A stretch of DNA of 36,821 bases from Rhizobium ecuadorense (GCF_001187535.1 NZ_LFIO01000030.1:1-36821); one strand, 5' to 3'; positions 27,046 through 36,446 are shown, counted from the stretch's first letter. The notes: generated by a model not told the origin, from the sequence alone. Made by a program: numbers and translations.

Positions 27046-27456
27046 ATGAGTGTTGACGACAGGCCTTTAGCATCCTTCCGGGTCTCGATGCGAGACATCG
27101 ACGTCTATGGCCATGTCCATAACTCGGTTTACCTCGATTATTGCGAGGATGCGGTCGTTGAGTTCCTGCGGCACCGGGAAATCTTGAGCCACTTCCGCCA
27201 CACCTCCTCGGGTGTTGCCTATCACGTGAAGAAGGCGGAGATCACTTTTCACAGCCCGATCGACATCGACGACGTCGTCGAGGCAAAGGTCGTCGTCGAA
27301 AAGATCGGGCGAACGAGTCTCGCCTTCGCGATCCAACTCTTTCGCCAGCGCGACGACGCCCATTGCGCCTCGGCGGGGCTCGTCTGGGTCTGCGTCGGCC
27401 TTTCCGACAGCCGCCCGACGCCGATCCCCGAGACCACCAGAGCGGCGTTAGGCTGA
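27046..27456 (+). CDS. Acyl-CoA thioesterase, hot-dog fold (YbgC/4HBT family)
   Basis: A 136-residue thioesterase. The family signature RDIDVYGHVHNSVYLDYCEDA (with catalytic Asp and following His/Asn) is at about 16-36, and the central beta-strands follow (YHVKKAEITFHSPIDIDDVV). It hydrolyses acyl-CoA or acyl-carrier thioesters; chain preference unknown. First gene of a three-gene unit with an acyl-CoA ligase and a thiolase, 28 bp before the ligase. Confidence 0.87.
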   Translation: MSVDDRPLASFRVSMRDIDVYGHVHNSVYLDYCEDAVVEFLRHREILSHFRHTSSGVAYHVKKAEITFHSPIDIDDVVEAKVVVEKIGRTSLAFAIQLFRQRDDAHCASAGLVWVCVGLSDSRPTPIPETTRAALG

Positions 27457-27484
27457 CGGCCGATCTTCAAACCAGCGAGTGCCC

Positions 27485-29008
27485 ATGCCGATCCATGCGC
27501 AGCTTCTTCGACATGCAGCGGAAAGGCCTGATAAGCCGGCCGTGGTGATCGACGGCCGCTCCTTGAGCTACGGCGAGCTTTATGTGCGCGCCAAGGCGAT
27601 CTGCCGCTTTATCCAGGAATTGCCGCGCTTAAGCCGCCGCACGCTCGATCTGCCCGGCGTGGGAAAACTTGTCGCCCTCAGCCTCGGCAACCATATCGGC
27701 TTTGCCGAATATTTTATCGCCGCCACCGCCTTGCCGAACGCCTGCGCGGTGATCGACCCGATGATGCCGCCTGAGAGAATCGAGCGCATCATCGAGCGGC
27801 TGGCGCCTGACGTGATCATTGTCGACGACGATGCCGGGCCGACCGCCGAAATTGCTCGCAGGCTCGGCATATCAATCGTCACCGCCGGCCCCGAGCCCTT
27901 CGATCTCGCCGCGGCGGAAAATGATCTGCCTGATGATGCCGAGGGCATCTTCCTGATCGGCTTTACCTCGGGCACCACCGCCGAGCCGAAAGCCTATTTT
28001 CGCTCCCGCGAGCAGTGGCGCCGCAGCCTCGATCGCGGACGCACCGTTTTTGAACTGGAAGACGCGCCGTCCACCCTCTGCCCCGGCGCCCTGGCGCATG
28101 GGCTGGCGCTTTACGCCTTGGTCGAAGCCCTGGATGCCGGCGGCACCTTCCATTCGGTGAGGAAATGGGATCCTGCCGCCGTCGCGCGCATTCTCGCCTC
28201 TGAAGAGATCGAACGTCTGGTCGCCGTGCCGACCCATATTGCCGGTATTGCCAGGGCGTGGGCAGACAAACCGGCTCTGACCTCCCTACGCGATGTCCTG
28301 ACCGCCGGCGCCAAGCTCGACCTGAACGGGGTCGAAGCCATGCGCCGCCTTTTTCCGAGGGCGCGCATTCGCGAATATTACGGCGCATCCGAAATCGGTT
28401 TCATGACCGTCTCCACCCTTGTCGGCGGCGCGGTCGATTTTCCGATCGACCGGGTGGGGCAGGCCTATCCCGGCGTCGAGATTTCCGTTCGCGGCCCTGA
28501 TGAAAACGATGTCGGGACCGATGCGCCGGGCACCATCTTCGTCAGGAGCGACCTGATCGCCGACGGCTATCTCTGGGGCGACGACGGCCAGGCGTTTCGG
28601 GTCACCGAGGCGGGAGCGACCGTCGGCGATCTCGGCGAACTCGACGAAAACGGCATGTTGCGGGTTATCGGCCGGGCAGGCGGCATGATGATATCGGGCG
28701 GCAACAACGTCTATCCCGCCGAAGTCGAAAGCGCGCTCAAAGCCTGCCCCGGCGTCGAAGAGGCCGTCGTCTTCGGCCTGCCGGATGCCTATTACGGTCA
28801 GCGGATCGTGGCGGTCGTCTCGGGAGAGGCAAAAGACGCGAAAATGCTGGCCGACCATTGCGCGCGACAGCTCGCCAGGTTCAAGATCCCCAGGCAATTC
28901 CACCATATCGCCTCCTGGCCGATGACGAGCAGCGGCAAGATTTCCAGGGGGCAGGTGGAAGCCGCGGTGATTTCGGGAGACGGTCTTGTCCTACGCCTAT
29001 CAGCCTGA
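27485..29008 (+). CDS. AMP-forming acyl-CoA synthetase
   Basis: Adenylate-forming ligase of the ANL family, 507 residues. The phosphate-binding loop reads GFTSGTTAEPKAYF (about 159-172; Gly to Ala against the usual TSGTTGxPK). YGASE (about 300), GDLGELDENG (about 383) and the C-terminal catalytic lysine in TSSGKISRG (about 485) are intact, so the enzyme should be active on a carboxylic acid plus ATP and CoA. ATG 27485 was preferred to GTG 27479; the ribosome-binding site is weak. Its last 23 bp overlap the thiolase start region, which implies coupled translation. Confidence 0.88.
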   Translation: MPIHAQLLRHAAERPDKPAVVIDGRSLSYGELYVRAKAICRFIQELPRLSRRTLDLPGVGKLVALSLGNHIGFAEYFIAATALPNACAVIDPMMPPERIERIIERLAPDVIIVDDDAGPTAEIARRLGISIVTAGPEPFDLAAAENDLPDDAEGIFLIGFTSGTTAEPKAYFRSREQWRRSLDRGRTVFELEDAPSTLCPGALAHGLALYALVEALDAGGTFHSVRKWDPAAVARILASEEIERLVAVPTHIAGIARAWADKPALTSLRDVLTAGAKLDLNGVEAMRRLFPRARIREYYGASEIGFMTVSTLVGGAVDFPIDRVGQAYPGVEISVRGPDENDVGTDAPGTIFVRSDLIADGYLWGDDGQAFRVTEAGATVGDLGELDENGMLRVIGRAGGMMISGGNNVYPAEVESALKACPGVEEAVVFGLPDAYYGQRIVAVVSGEAKDAKMLADHCARQLARFKIPRQFHHIASWPMTSSGKISRGQVEAAVISGDGLVLRLSA

Positions 29009-30179
29009 CGAGGATTGGCAGCCGGTCGTGGTTGCCGCTTACCGCACGCCGATCGGCCGGGCCTTCGGCTCGCTTGCGACTGTTGCGGCCGAAGACCTGC
29101 TTGCGCCGATCATCCGGCGGATCGTTGCCGAGACGGGCATTGCGCCGGAAGCCATAGACGACGTGCTGGTCGGCAATGCCGCCGGCGGCGGCGGCAATAT
29201 CGGCCGGTTGGCGGCCCTTACCGCCGGCCTGCCCGTGGCGGTTCCCGGCGTCGCCATCGACCGGCAATGCGGTTCCGGCCTGGAAGCGATCGTCATGGCC
29301 GCCCGCCTGATCCAGGCGAAAGCCGGTTCCTGCTTCCTTGCCGGCGGCGTCGAGAGCGTCAGCACCGCGCCGTGGCGCGTCGAACGGCCGAAAGCCAACG
29401 GGGCGCTGCCGCGCTTTTACGGCCGCGCCCGATTTTCCCCCGATGCAGTCGGCGATCCCGAGATGGGCATTGCCGCCGAAAATGTCGCCCGGCAATTTGG
29501 CATCACGCGCCGGAGACAGGATGAATTCGCGCTCCGCAGCCACCGGCTCGCGGTCAAGGCGGCTGAGGCCGGTCTCTTCCGACCGGAGATCGTCGAAATC
29601 TCCACCGGGCACGGATTGCTGGAACGCGACGAATGCCCGCGCCCCACGACATCGATTGAAGCACTGGCAAACCTCAAGCCCGTCTTCCTGGCCGACGGTT
29701 CGGTGACGGCAGGCAATGCCTGCCCGCTGAATGACGGCGCCTGCCTGGTGCTCGTCATCAGCCGCGGCATGGCCAAAAGCCTCGGCATCGGCAAGGGCCT
29801 CGCCTTCATCGACAGCGCCGCCGCCGGTGTCGATCCCAACCTGCTCGGCATCGGCCCGGTCGCCTCGACCAGGAAGCTGCTGCAGCGCCAGCCCGGGTTT
29901 TCGCTCGCCGGCATCGATGCCATCGAATTCAACGAGGCCTTCGCCGCCCAGGTTCTGGCCTCGCTGGATCAGCTCGACATTCCCGCCGACACGATCAACA
30001 GCAACGGCGGCGCCCTTGCCCTGGGCCATCCCTTTGGGGCATCAGGTGCGATCCTCGTTACAAGGCTATACAGCCAGTTGATTCGCGAGGACGCGATCGG
30101 CGCGACCGGCCTGGCGATGATCGGCATCGGCGGCGGCATCGGCCTGACCGCCATGTTCGAGGCGGTCAGGCTTTCCTGA
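28986..30179 (+). CDS. Thiolase-family acyltransferase lacking the second catalytic cysteine
   Basis: A 397-residue thiolase fold (acetyl-CoA acetyltransferase/3-ketoacyl-CoA thiolase type). The acyl-carrying Cys95 is present in DRQCGSGLE, with NEAFAAQ near 314 and His348 in ALGHPFGASG. The C-terminal cysteine that normally follows in ATxCIGGG is replaced by Gly380 (GLAMIGIGGGIG; codon GGC where TGC would be expected). In biosynthetic and degradative thiolases that cysteine is the base for the Claisen step, so this enzyme may be impaired, use water or another residue, or catalyse acyl transfer only. Start TTG 28986 has GGGAGA five bases upstream; there is no early ATG. Overlaps the ligase gene by 23 bp. 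Confidence 0.87.
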   Translation: MSYAYQPDEDWQPVVVAAYRTPIGRAFGSLATVAAEDLLAPIIRRIVAETGIAPEAIDDVLVGNAAGGGGNIGRLAALTAGLPVAVPGVAIDRQCGSGLEAIVMAARLIQAKAGSCFLAGGVESVSTAPWRVERPKANGALPRFYGRARFSPDAVGDPEMGIAAENVARQFGITRRRQDEFALRSHRLAVKAAEAGLFRPEIVEISTGHGLLERDECPRPTTSIEALANLKPVFLADGSVTAGNACPLNDGACLVLVISRGMAKSLGIGKGLAFIDSAAAGVDPNLLGIGPVASTRKLLQRQPGFSLAGIDAIEFNEAFAAQVLASLDQLDIPADTINSNGGALALGHPFGASGAILVTRLYSQLIREDAIGATGLAMIGIGGGIGLTAMFEAVRLS

Positions 30180-30212
30180 TGAGATCCTGCATCCCGGTGA
30201 GACGGTAGGATA

Positions 30213-31145
30213 TCACGCCGGCGGCGCTGCGAGCGCTTGCGCGATCTCGCCCCGGAGCCAGGCACTTCCCGGATCACCATCGAAGCGGCGAAGCCAATAC
30301 ATGGTCACGTCCATTTTCGGCGATTCCATCGGCGGCATGAACACATCGAGCTTCAGCCGACCGATCAGGGTGCGCGCGAAATGCACCGGAATGCTTCCCA
30401 GCATTTCGCTCGATTCAACGGCAAGAGCGACCGCCTGGAAATGCGGTACCGTGACCATGACACGACGCACAAGGCCCAAGCGCGCAAGGGCCGGATCGAT
30501 CGTACCGGTCCGGCTCCCATCCGCGGAGCGCAGAACATGGGGAAGAGAGCAGAAGACGTCTGCCGGTATAGCGTCGCCTGGACGAATGCCGCAGCTGGCG
30601 AGCAGGGGATGTCCTTGCTTGGCAATGCATACCAGCCATGATTGGAGCAGCTTGCGGCTCGTAATCCACTCGGGCGGGTCGAGTGACCGATCGATGACGA
30701 TATCCGCTCGGCCATCGCGCAGCATCTCGAAGACTTCCGATGAGGCATGATCGACCATCTGCAAGGTGACGGAGGGTGCCGCTTTCGCCACACGCGCAGC
30801 CAGCGGCGGCATCAATAACGTGGAAAAGTAATCGGATCCGATCAACATGAAGGATCGGGTCGCCGTGGCAGGATCGAAAGCAGCGGTCGCCGCCAATGCC
30901 TCTTCCATGCCGGCCAATGCCTGTCTGATTGGTTGGCGCAGTTCGAGGGCGCGCGCCGTCGGCATCATCTGATTGCCTTCCCTGACGAACAATTCGTCGT
31001 CCAGCAAGGCGCGCAATCTGCCGAGCGCCGAACTCACGGCCGGCTGCGACAGGCCGACCCGCTCGCCTGCTCGCACCGTCGAGAGTTCTGCCATCATGGC
31101 GTCGAAGACACGCAACAGATTCAGGTCGAGGGCGGAGAAATTCAC
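30213..31145 (-). CDS. LysR-family transcriptional regulator (NodD/SyrM-like group)
   Basis: A 310-residue LysR protein whose N-terminus (FSALDLNLLRVFDAMMAELSTV) belongs to the group that includes NodD and SyrM-like regulators. The helix-turn-helix is at about 20-45 (RVGLSQPAVSSALGRLRALL) and a substrate-binding domain follows (YFSTLLMPPLAARV onward). Start GTG 31145; the extra 42 residues of the longer frame do not belong to the family. Divergent from a cupin gene across 110 bp, so probably its regulator. Convergent with the thiolase gene. Inducer unknown; the group label is from residues seen, not from a search. Confidence 0.88.
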   Translation of the reverse strand: MNFSALDLNLLRVFDAMMAELSTVRAGERVGLSQPAVSSALGRLRALLDDELFVREGNQMMPTARALELRQPIRQALAGMEEALAATAAFDPATATRSFMLIGSDYFSTLLMPPLAARVAKAAPSVTLQMVDHASSEVFEMLRDGRADIVIDRSLDPPEWITSRKLLQSWLVCIAKQGHPLLASCGIRPGDAIPADVFCSLPHVLRSADGSRTGTIDPALARLGLVRRVMVTVPHFQAVALAVESSEMLGSIPVHFARTLIGRLKLDVFMPPMESPKMDVTMYWLRRFDGDPGSAWLRGEIAQALAAPPA

Positions 31146-31255
31146 CGGCTCAATATCCCTTATACGATCATTCGATTTCCGCGCGGATCCTGTCGGCGAT
31201 AATGATGAAGAGCAGCGTGGAACTCTATTCCAAATGAGCCTGGAAGGAAATTGCG

Positions 31256-31717
31256 ATGAGCGTCGCCGCAAGAACTGTACGGACTGTAACCTGGATGGAC
31301 ACGACCTACACCATCAATGTCGGCCGGTTTGAAAGTGGCGGCATTCTCGGGGTCTTCGAAAGCAATGTTCCTGCAGGCGGCGGGCCGCCCGTCCACATTC
31401 ATCACAATGAGGACGAAGTGATCCATGTGATCGAGGGCGACTACGAATTCTGGTTGAATGACGAGGTCGTTCCGGTCGGTCCAGGCAGATCGATCTTCCT
31501 GCCACGCGGCGTGCCGCATACCTTTCGGGTAACCGGCACGTCTCCCGGACGCAACCTCACCATCCTGACGCCGGGCGGCATGGAGGAATTCTTCCTCGAG
31601 GCCGCCGAACAGGCCCCGCGGCTGCCGGAGCACATGGATCGGTTAGTGCAACTGGCGGAACGCTACGGCATCGAATTCCGTGGACCGGCGAACTGGGAGT
31701 CCAACCGGCCGCACTGA
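31256..31717 (+). CDS. Cupin-domain protein, quercetin dioxygenase-like
   Basis: A 153-residue single-domain cupin. Motif 1, PPVHIHHNEDEVIHVIEGDY (about 44-63), gives the two histidines and the glutamate of the metal site. Motif 2, GPGRSIFLPRGVPHTF (about 75-90), gives the third histidine. The N-terminus has no signal peptide. It resembles small quercetin-2,3-dioxygenase-like or isomerase-like cupins; substrate unknown. Start ATG 31256, with GGAAGG at about -14. Divergent from the LysR gene. Confidence 0.83.
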   Translation: MSVAARTVRTVTWMDTTYTINVGRFESGGILGVFESNVPAGGGPPVHIHHNEDEVIHVIEGDYEFWLNDEVVPVGPGRSIFLPRGVPHTFRVTGTSPGRNLTILTPGGMEEFFLEAAEQAPRLPEHMDRLVQLAERYGIEFRGPANWESNRPH

Positions 31718-32171
31718 CGATGGCAGCATGCGGCCGCACGTCAGTCCATCCTGATCCAGATTGAAGACCGCGACTTCACTGCGCACCGGCGGAGAGGTGG
31801 ACGCCCGGTACAAGACACGTTTCGAACCGGGCCGGGCGAAGCTCTTCGCCCGGCTCGTTGACGTTCCAACCTGTGATCATCCTGCCTATTGCTCCGAGAG
31901 TGTGATGCCGGTTGAGGTAAATTTCCTCCATTTCGGCCAAATGGCCGATCGCAGGGCGAGCCGCCCTACTGCCTTGGCATAGGGCGACAACGACCGAGGG
32001 AGAATGGTTCTGGCTCGCGATCCGGCGCATTCTCCTGCCCATCGGTTCCGGCCGCCCGCACCCAAGTGACGGTCCCCAATACCGATGAAGTCGCCTGCCT
32101 CGCCGAGGCGGCGATTGCGGCAGCCAGCTCACGTCAACAGAGGAAATCCTCGTAAAGGAAGGAGACCACCC
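31718..32171. other. Intergenic region with hairpin, no gene
   Basis: A 454-bp gap between the cupin and NmrA-like genes. An 11-bp perfect stem (31831-31841 with 31844-31854, loop CT) could end the cupin transcript, though no T tract follows. A smaller palindrome, CGGCCAAATGGCCG, lies at 31934-31947. Reading frames across the region look like chance. The NmrA-like ribosome-binding site AAGGAGA (32159-32165) is at the right end. Confidence 0.55.
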
Positions 32172-32936
32172 ATGAAGATCGTCATTATCGGCGGCACCGG
32201 GCTGATCGGCTCGAAGACCGTGGAAAGATTGCGCAGCAAGGGGCACGAGGTGCTGGCGGCGTCGCCGAATTCGGGCGTCGACACGATTACCGGCAAGGGG
32301 CTGGCCGAAGCGCTCGCAGGCGCCGAGGTGGTGCTCGACCTCGCCAACTCGCCCTCCTTCGAGGACAAGGCGGTCATGGAATTCTTCCAGACCTCCGGCC
32401 GCAATCTGCTCAAGGCAGCAGCCGCCGCCGGCGTAAAGCATCACATCGCGCTGTCGATCGTCGGCATGGAGCGGCTGCAGGGCAGCGGCTATATGCGCGC
32501 CAAGATGGCCCAGGAAGAGCTGATCAAGGCTTCCGGCATCCCCTACACCATCGTCCATTCCACGCAGTTTCACGAATTCATGGCCGGCATCGCCCAGTCG
32601 GGCACATCAGGCCAGACCGTGCATCTGTCGCCGGCCTATGTGCAGCCGATCGCTTCGGACGATGTCGCCGACGTCATGGCCGAGGTGGCGCTCACAGCAC
32701 CTGTCAACGGCACGATCGAGATCGGCGGACCGGAGAAAATCCGCCTCACCGACATAGTGACGCGCCTCCTGAAGGCGACGAACGATCCGCGCCAGGTGAT
32801 TTCAGATCCGCACGCCCGTTACTTCGGCGTCGAGCTCGAGGATGACTCCCTGGTCACGGGAACCAAGGCGCGGCTCGGCCGCATTCGCTTCGACGATTGG
32901 CTCAGCCGGCAGCCACCGCAGAAGAAGAGCGCCTGA
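32172..32936 (+). CDS. NmrA/NAD(P)-binding SDR-like protein
   Basis: A 254-residue atypical short-chain dehydrogenase. The N-terminal Rossmann loop MKIVIIGGTGLIGSKTVERL has GGTGxIG at 7-13. LSIVGMERLQGSGYMRAK gives a Tyr-xxx-Lys (YMRAK) near 108-112. The rest matches the NmrA-like or NAD(P)H-binding group that can act as redox sensor or reductase. Start ATG 32172 with AAGGAGA six bases upstream. Followed 63 bp later by a secreted cupin gene in the same direction, so the two may form a unit. Confidence 0.86.
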   Translation: MKIVIIGGTGLIGSKTVERLRSKGHEVLAASPNSGVDTITGKGLAEALAGAEVVLDLANSPSFEDKAVMEFFQTSGRNLLKAAAAAGVKHHIALSIVGMERLQGSGYMRAKMAQEELIKASGIPYTIVHSTQFHEFMAGIAQSGTSGQTVHLSPAYVQPIASDDVADVMAEVALTAPVNGTIEIGGPEKIRLTDIVTRLLKATNDPRQVISDPHARYFGVELEDDSLVTGTKARLGRIRFDDWLSRQPPQKKSA

Positions 32937-32999
32937 CGGCAGGGGCCGCCCTTCGCGGCCCTCGCTGCAACCGTTTCCATCAACGCAAGGAGACCAGAC

Positions 33000-33413
33000 A
33001 TGTTAGGAAAAATGATCTCGGCAGCGGCATTTGCCGTTGCCATTGTCGCCAGCACCGCAGCGCATGCCGCGGGCGACAAGGCGAAGGTAACCCTCGTCTA
33101 CGACCACGAGCTTCCCAACGTTCCCGGCAAGAGCATCAAGGCCGTGCTCGTCGAATATAAGCCCGGCGGCACATCGCCGGGCCACACCCACCCGAAATCC
33201 GCCTTCATCTATGCCACCGTTCTGGAAGGCTCGATCAAGAGCCAGGTCAATGACGGCCCGGTGAAGATTTACAAGGCCGGCGAAAGCTTTCCCGAATTCC
33301 CCGGCGATCACCACAGTGTCAGCGCCAACGGCAGCAAGACCGCGCCGGCGAAACTGCTTGCGGTCTTTGTGGTGAACTCGGACGAGACGGAACTGACGAC
33401 CGACGACAAGTAA
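33000..33413 (+). CDS. Secreted cupin-domain protein
   Basis: A 137-residue protein with a signal peptide (ISAAAFAVAIVASTAAHA, cut near 23) and one cupin domain. Motif 1 is PGHTHPKSAFIYATVLEGSI, with His-x-His followed by glutamate in the EG turn. Motif 2 is weaker (GESFPEFPGDHHSVS). It is smaller than known dioxygenase cupins and resembles exported single-domain cupins of unknown function. Ribosome-binding site AAGGAGA precedes ATG 33000. Follows the NmrA-like gene; a terminator hairpin follows at 33422. Confidence 0.85.
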   Translation: MLGKMISAAAFAVAIVASTAAHAAGDKAKVTLVYDHELPNVPGKSIKAVLVEYKPGGTSPGHTHPKSAFIYATVLEGSIKSQVNDGPVKIYKAGESFPEFPGDHHSVSANGSKTAPAKLLAVFVVNSDETELTTDDK

Positions 33414-33421
33414 GTTGCCCT

Positions 33422-33446
33422 CGATGCCCGGCGCCGCCGGGCATCG
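33422..33446. terminator. Bidirectional terminator
   Basis: A perfect 11-bp stem (33422-33432 with 33436-33446, loop GCC) followed by TTCCTTGCTCT lies between the convergent stops of the cupin gene and the cystathionine gamma-synthase-like gene. Confidence 0.75.
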
Positions 33447-33460
33447 TTCCTTGCTCTCAG

Positions 33461-34744
33461 TCAAGCAGATTGCAGCGCCATCTCCAGGTCGGCGATCAGA
33501 TCGTCCGGATGCTCGATGCCGATCGACAGACGGATCGTCGATTCCAGCACGCCGATGCGCTGGCGGACATCGGCGGGCACGCCGGAATGCGTCATGGTCG
33601 CCGGGTGGCTCGCCAGCGATTCCGTGCCGCCGAGGCTGACCGCCAACTTGAACACCTGCAGCGCGTTCAGGAACTTGAAGGAGGCCGGCTGGCCGCCGCG
33701 AATGTCGAAGGAGAATGTGGAGCCGGCGCCGGTGCATTGCGCGGCGAAGGTCCGGCCGGCCGGCGAATCCGGATCGTGATAGGGCAGGTAGTGAACTTTC
33801 TCGACCTTCGGATGATCGCGCAGGAAATCGGCGACCGCCCGCGCATTGCTGTTTGCCCGCTCCATGCGCAGTTGCAGCGTTTCCAGCGAGCGGCCGAGCA
33901 TCCAGCAGGAATGCGGATCGAGCTGGGTGCCGATCGCCCCGCGCAGCGCCTTGACCTGCTTGATCACAGCCTTGCGCCCGAGAACGGCGCCGGCGATCAG
34001 ATCGGAATGGCCGCCGACATATTTGGTCAGCGAATAGAGCGAGATATCGGCGCCGTGTTCGATCGGCCGCTGGAAAACCGGGCCGAGCAGGGTGTTGTCG
34101 CAGACGATGATCGGCACATGTCCCTGCTTTGCGCCGATCGCGTCGGCCACGCGCCGGATCATCGCGACATCGACCAGGCTGTTGGTCGGATTGGCCGGCG
34201 TTTCGATCAGGATGACGGAAACCCGGCCCTTGGCCATCGCCTCCTCAGCCGCCTTCTGCACCGATCCCTCGCTGACGCCGTCGGCAAAGCCGACCGCGGC
34301 GACGCCGAAATTGAGGAAGGTCTTTGCCAGCAGGGTTTCCGTGCCGCCATAAAGCGGCTGCGAATGCAGGATCGCATCGCCCGGTCGGACGAAGGCGAAC
34401 AAGGTCGTGGCGATCGCCGACATGCCTGAAGAAAACAGTGCGCCGCTTTCCGTCCGCTCATAGACGGCGAGCCTGTCTTCGACGATCTCGCTGTTGGGAT
34501 GGTTGAAGCGCGAATAGACGAGGCCGGCCCCTTTGCCTGCCGGCGGTTCGCGGCGGCCCGAGACGTAGTCGAAGAAATCGCGGCCATCCTCGGCCGAATT
34601 GAAGACAAAGGTCGAGGTGAGGAATACCGGCGGCTTGACCGCCCCTTCCGAGAGTTCGGGATCGTAGCCGTAATTCAGCATCTGCGTTTCGGGATGCAGT
34701 GCATGATTGCCGATATGCGTTTTGGAAGGATGCGGGGCCGTCAT
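33461..34744 (-). CDS. PLP-dependent Cys/Met-metabolism enzyme, cystathionine gamma-synthase family
   Basis: A 427-residue transsulfuration-family enzyme. The Schiff-base lysine is Lys241 in [11 protein letters not shown]. Other landmarks are YSRFNHPN (about 77-84, the YSR phosphate-binding element), [12 protein letters not shown] (about 105-116) and ETPANPTN (181-188, substrate/cofactor side). The family contains cystathionine gamma-synthase, beta/gamma-lyases and methionine gamma-lyase, and the sequence cannot separate them. An unusual feature is the insert [12 protein letters not shown] between 63 and 74. ATG 34744 has GAGGAGA upstream; the longer frame would add 21 residues. Stands alone on the minus strand. 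Confidence 0.9.
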   Translation of the reverse strand: MTAPHPSKTHIGNHALHPETQMLNYGYDPELSEGAVKPPVFLTSTFVFNSAEDGRDFFDYVSGRREPPAGKGAGLVYSRFNHPNSEIVEDRLAVYERTESGALFSSGMSAIATTLFAFVRPGDAILHSQPLYGGTETLLAKTFLNFGVAAVGFADGVSEGSVQKAAEEAMAKGRVSVILIETPANPTNSLVDVAMIRRVADAIGAKQGHVPIIVCDNTLLGPVFQRPIEHGADISLYSLTKYVGGHSDLIAGAVLGRKAVIKQVKALRGAIGTQLDPHSCWMLGRSLETLQLRMERANSNARAVADFLRDHPKVEKVHYLPYHDPDSPAGRTFAAQCTGAGSTFSFDIRGGQPASFKFLNALQVFKLAVSLGGTESLASHPATMTHSGVPADVRQRIGVLESTIRLSIGIEHPDDLIADLEMALQSA

Positions 34745-34831
34745 GATCGTCTCCTCTGTCGGGATTGCCCAAGAACAAACTACATCAAAACTGCATGGGA
34801 GCAGCAAATGATCGATGCCGCTCCTTAACGG

Positions 34832-35911
34832 TTAGCTCACGGTCTCGCCCAAAGTGTCCGCAACATAGGCGCCGCGCGCACCCATCGGCAGCGGCATGCC
34901 CGTGGTCGTGTCCCTCGCGGTCTGATGTTCCAGTTCGGCGTTGAGTTCCGCGCCGATGACCAGAATGACAACGGACAGCCAGATCCAGACCAGGAAGCCG
35001 ATCAGCGCGCCGAGCGTGCCGTAGGTCGCGTTGTAATTGGCGAAATGATCGAGATAGAAGGAGAAGACCAGTGACATGGCTGCCCAGACGACGGTCGTCA
35101 GGCCCGCGCCCCACGTCATCCACCGCAGTTTGGCAGGCTCCCGGCTGGGCCCGAAGCGGTAGACTGATGTGACCGCCACAGCGACGACCAGCAGCAGCAG
35201 CGGCCACCGCAGCAGAAGGGCGATATGCTCCTTGAACTGATCGAGCCAGAGATAGGAGAGCACGACGGGCATAACCCCGACGAGTACAACCATCACCACC
35301 ATCAGAACCATCGCGCTCAAGGTGAAGCAGAGGCCGACGAGGTTCAACCGAATAAGACCGCGCTTTTCATTCTCCTCATAGGCGACATTCATCGCATCGA
35401 AAATCGCCAGCGTACCGCTATGCGTGCTCCACAGCGCAATGCCGAGACCGACGAAGAAGGTGATGCCAAGCGCGCTGTCGCGCTTGCTGACCAGTTCCTT
35501 GATCTGATCGGCAAGCAGGTCGAAGGCGCCCGGCGGCAATAGACCGGCCAATTCGCCAAGATGCTCGGATATGGTGACCGGATCGGCAACCAGTCCATAG
35601 AGCGACACCAAAGCGGCCATGGCGGGAAACAGCGCCAGCAGCAGATAAAAGGTCACACCCGCGGCAATGAGTGTGACCCGGTCGTTCAGGACTTCGTGGT
35701 AAACCCGCCAGAACACATCGCGAAGGCCGCTGAGCGGAATAGCCTCGGGCGTGGCAGCGCTGCGGCCATGATCGTCAACCGGGCGGCCCGGCTCCGCCGG
35801 CGGGACCAGCCCACCGCCCTGCTTCGCCTGCACCAACACAAATGCCCCGATCGCTGCTGCCATCATCGCAGCGGCGATGGACAGTCTCTTGAGCGGGAGC
35901 ACATCTGCCAT
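34832..35911 (-). CDS. YihY/BrkB-family inner-membrane protein
   Basis: A 359-residue protein of the YihY (formerly RNase BN) family. After an N-terminal helix (about 10-28) and a proline-rich loop, the core begins with DRVTLIAAGVTFYLLLALFP (about 74-95), and about six further membrane segments run to FLVWIWLSVVILVIGAELNAELE (about 318-340). The WSTHSGTLAIFDAMNVAYEE stretch is characteristic of the family. Function not established; not a ribonuclease despite older naming. The start at ATG 35911 has GGAGGATAGGG upstream. The next gene, the cystathionine gamma-synthase-like one, is 87 bp downstream on the same strand. Confidence 0.88.
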   Translation of the reverse strand: MADVLPLKRLSIAAAMMAAAIGAFVLVQAKQGGGLVPPAEPGRPVDDHGRSAATPEAIPLSGLRDVFWRVYHEVLNDRVTLIAAGVTFYLLLALFPAMAALVSLYGLVADPVTISEHLGELAGLLPPGAFDLLADQIKELVSKRDSALGITFFVGLGIALWSTHSGTLAIFDAMNVAYEENEKRGLIRLNLVGLCFTLSAMVLMVVMVVLVGVMPVVLSYLWLDQFKEHIALLLRWPLLLLVVAVAVTSVYRFGPSREPAKLRWMTWGAGLTTVVWAAMSLVFSFYLDHFANYNATYGTLGALIGFLVWIWLSVVILVIGAELNAELEHQTARDTTTGMPLPMGARGAYVADTLGETVS

Positions 35912-36446
35912 TACCCTATCCTCCGATTTGCTGCGTGGATAACGCCGGGTGCCGCAAAAGGATGCAAGCCGTTGCTTTCCTGCGGAGATTCGGAGCGCAG
36001 GGGAGGGGACGCCGCGGCCACAAGGGCTGCAGAGACAGGAACCCGCCACAAATTGCTGGATCCTATTCAACTGATTTTATTGAATACTTTTCTTTATACG
36101 GAAACGAAATCGGGCTTTGGTTTCATCACTGCTGCCTAGCCTACATCTGGAGGCGATCGCCGGCTTGGCAAATTCGCTGCTCCAAAGCGGCAAATTCGGG
36201 CTCTTACGCGGCTGGGAAAGCGCAAGCCGGACCTGAAATTCAACCTGCCGCCATCGACCCGAACGCGGGACATCCAGCGCGCCACCATGCCTACCTCATC
36301 AATAGCGCCGTCGAACACGACCGGCAATAGTCGCCCCACGTTGTCCCCGGCAAACATCGCCCGCCGCGTCCTTCAAGCCTAAGGTTCTCGGGCTGCGCAC
36401 CTGAAGATGTCGGCCGCTTGGAGAATGCCACAGCCCCCTCAAGAAG
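35912..36446. other. Non-coding region
   Basis: No convincing gene on either strand. It contains an AT-rich patch at about 36060-36110 (TTTTATTGAATACTTTTC-like), unlike the flanking GC-rich sequence, which may hold promoter elements for the minus-strand membrane-protein gene or may be a scar of earlier insertion. Short frames here have no recognisable domains. Confidence 0.5.

Noticed and set aside
31718..32171. Possible broken gene in the gap between cupin and NmrA-like genes
   Set aside because: All frames were read through; none shows a recognisable motif or continuity, so no pseudogene is called.
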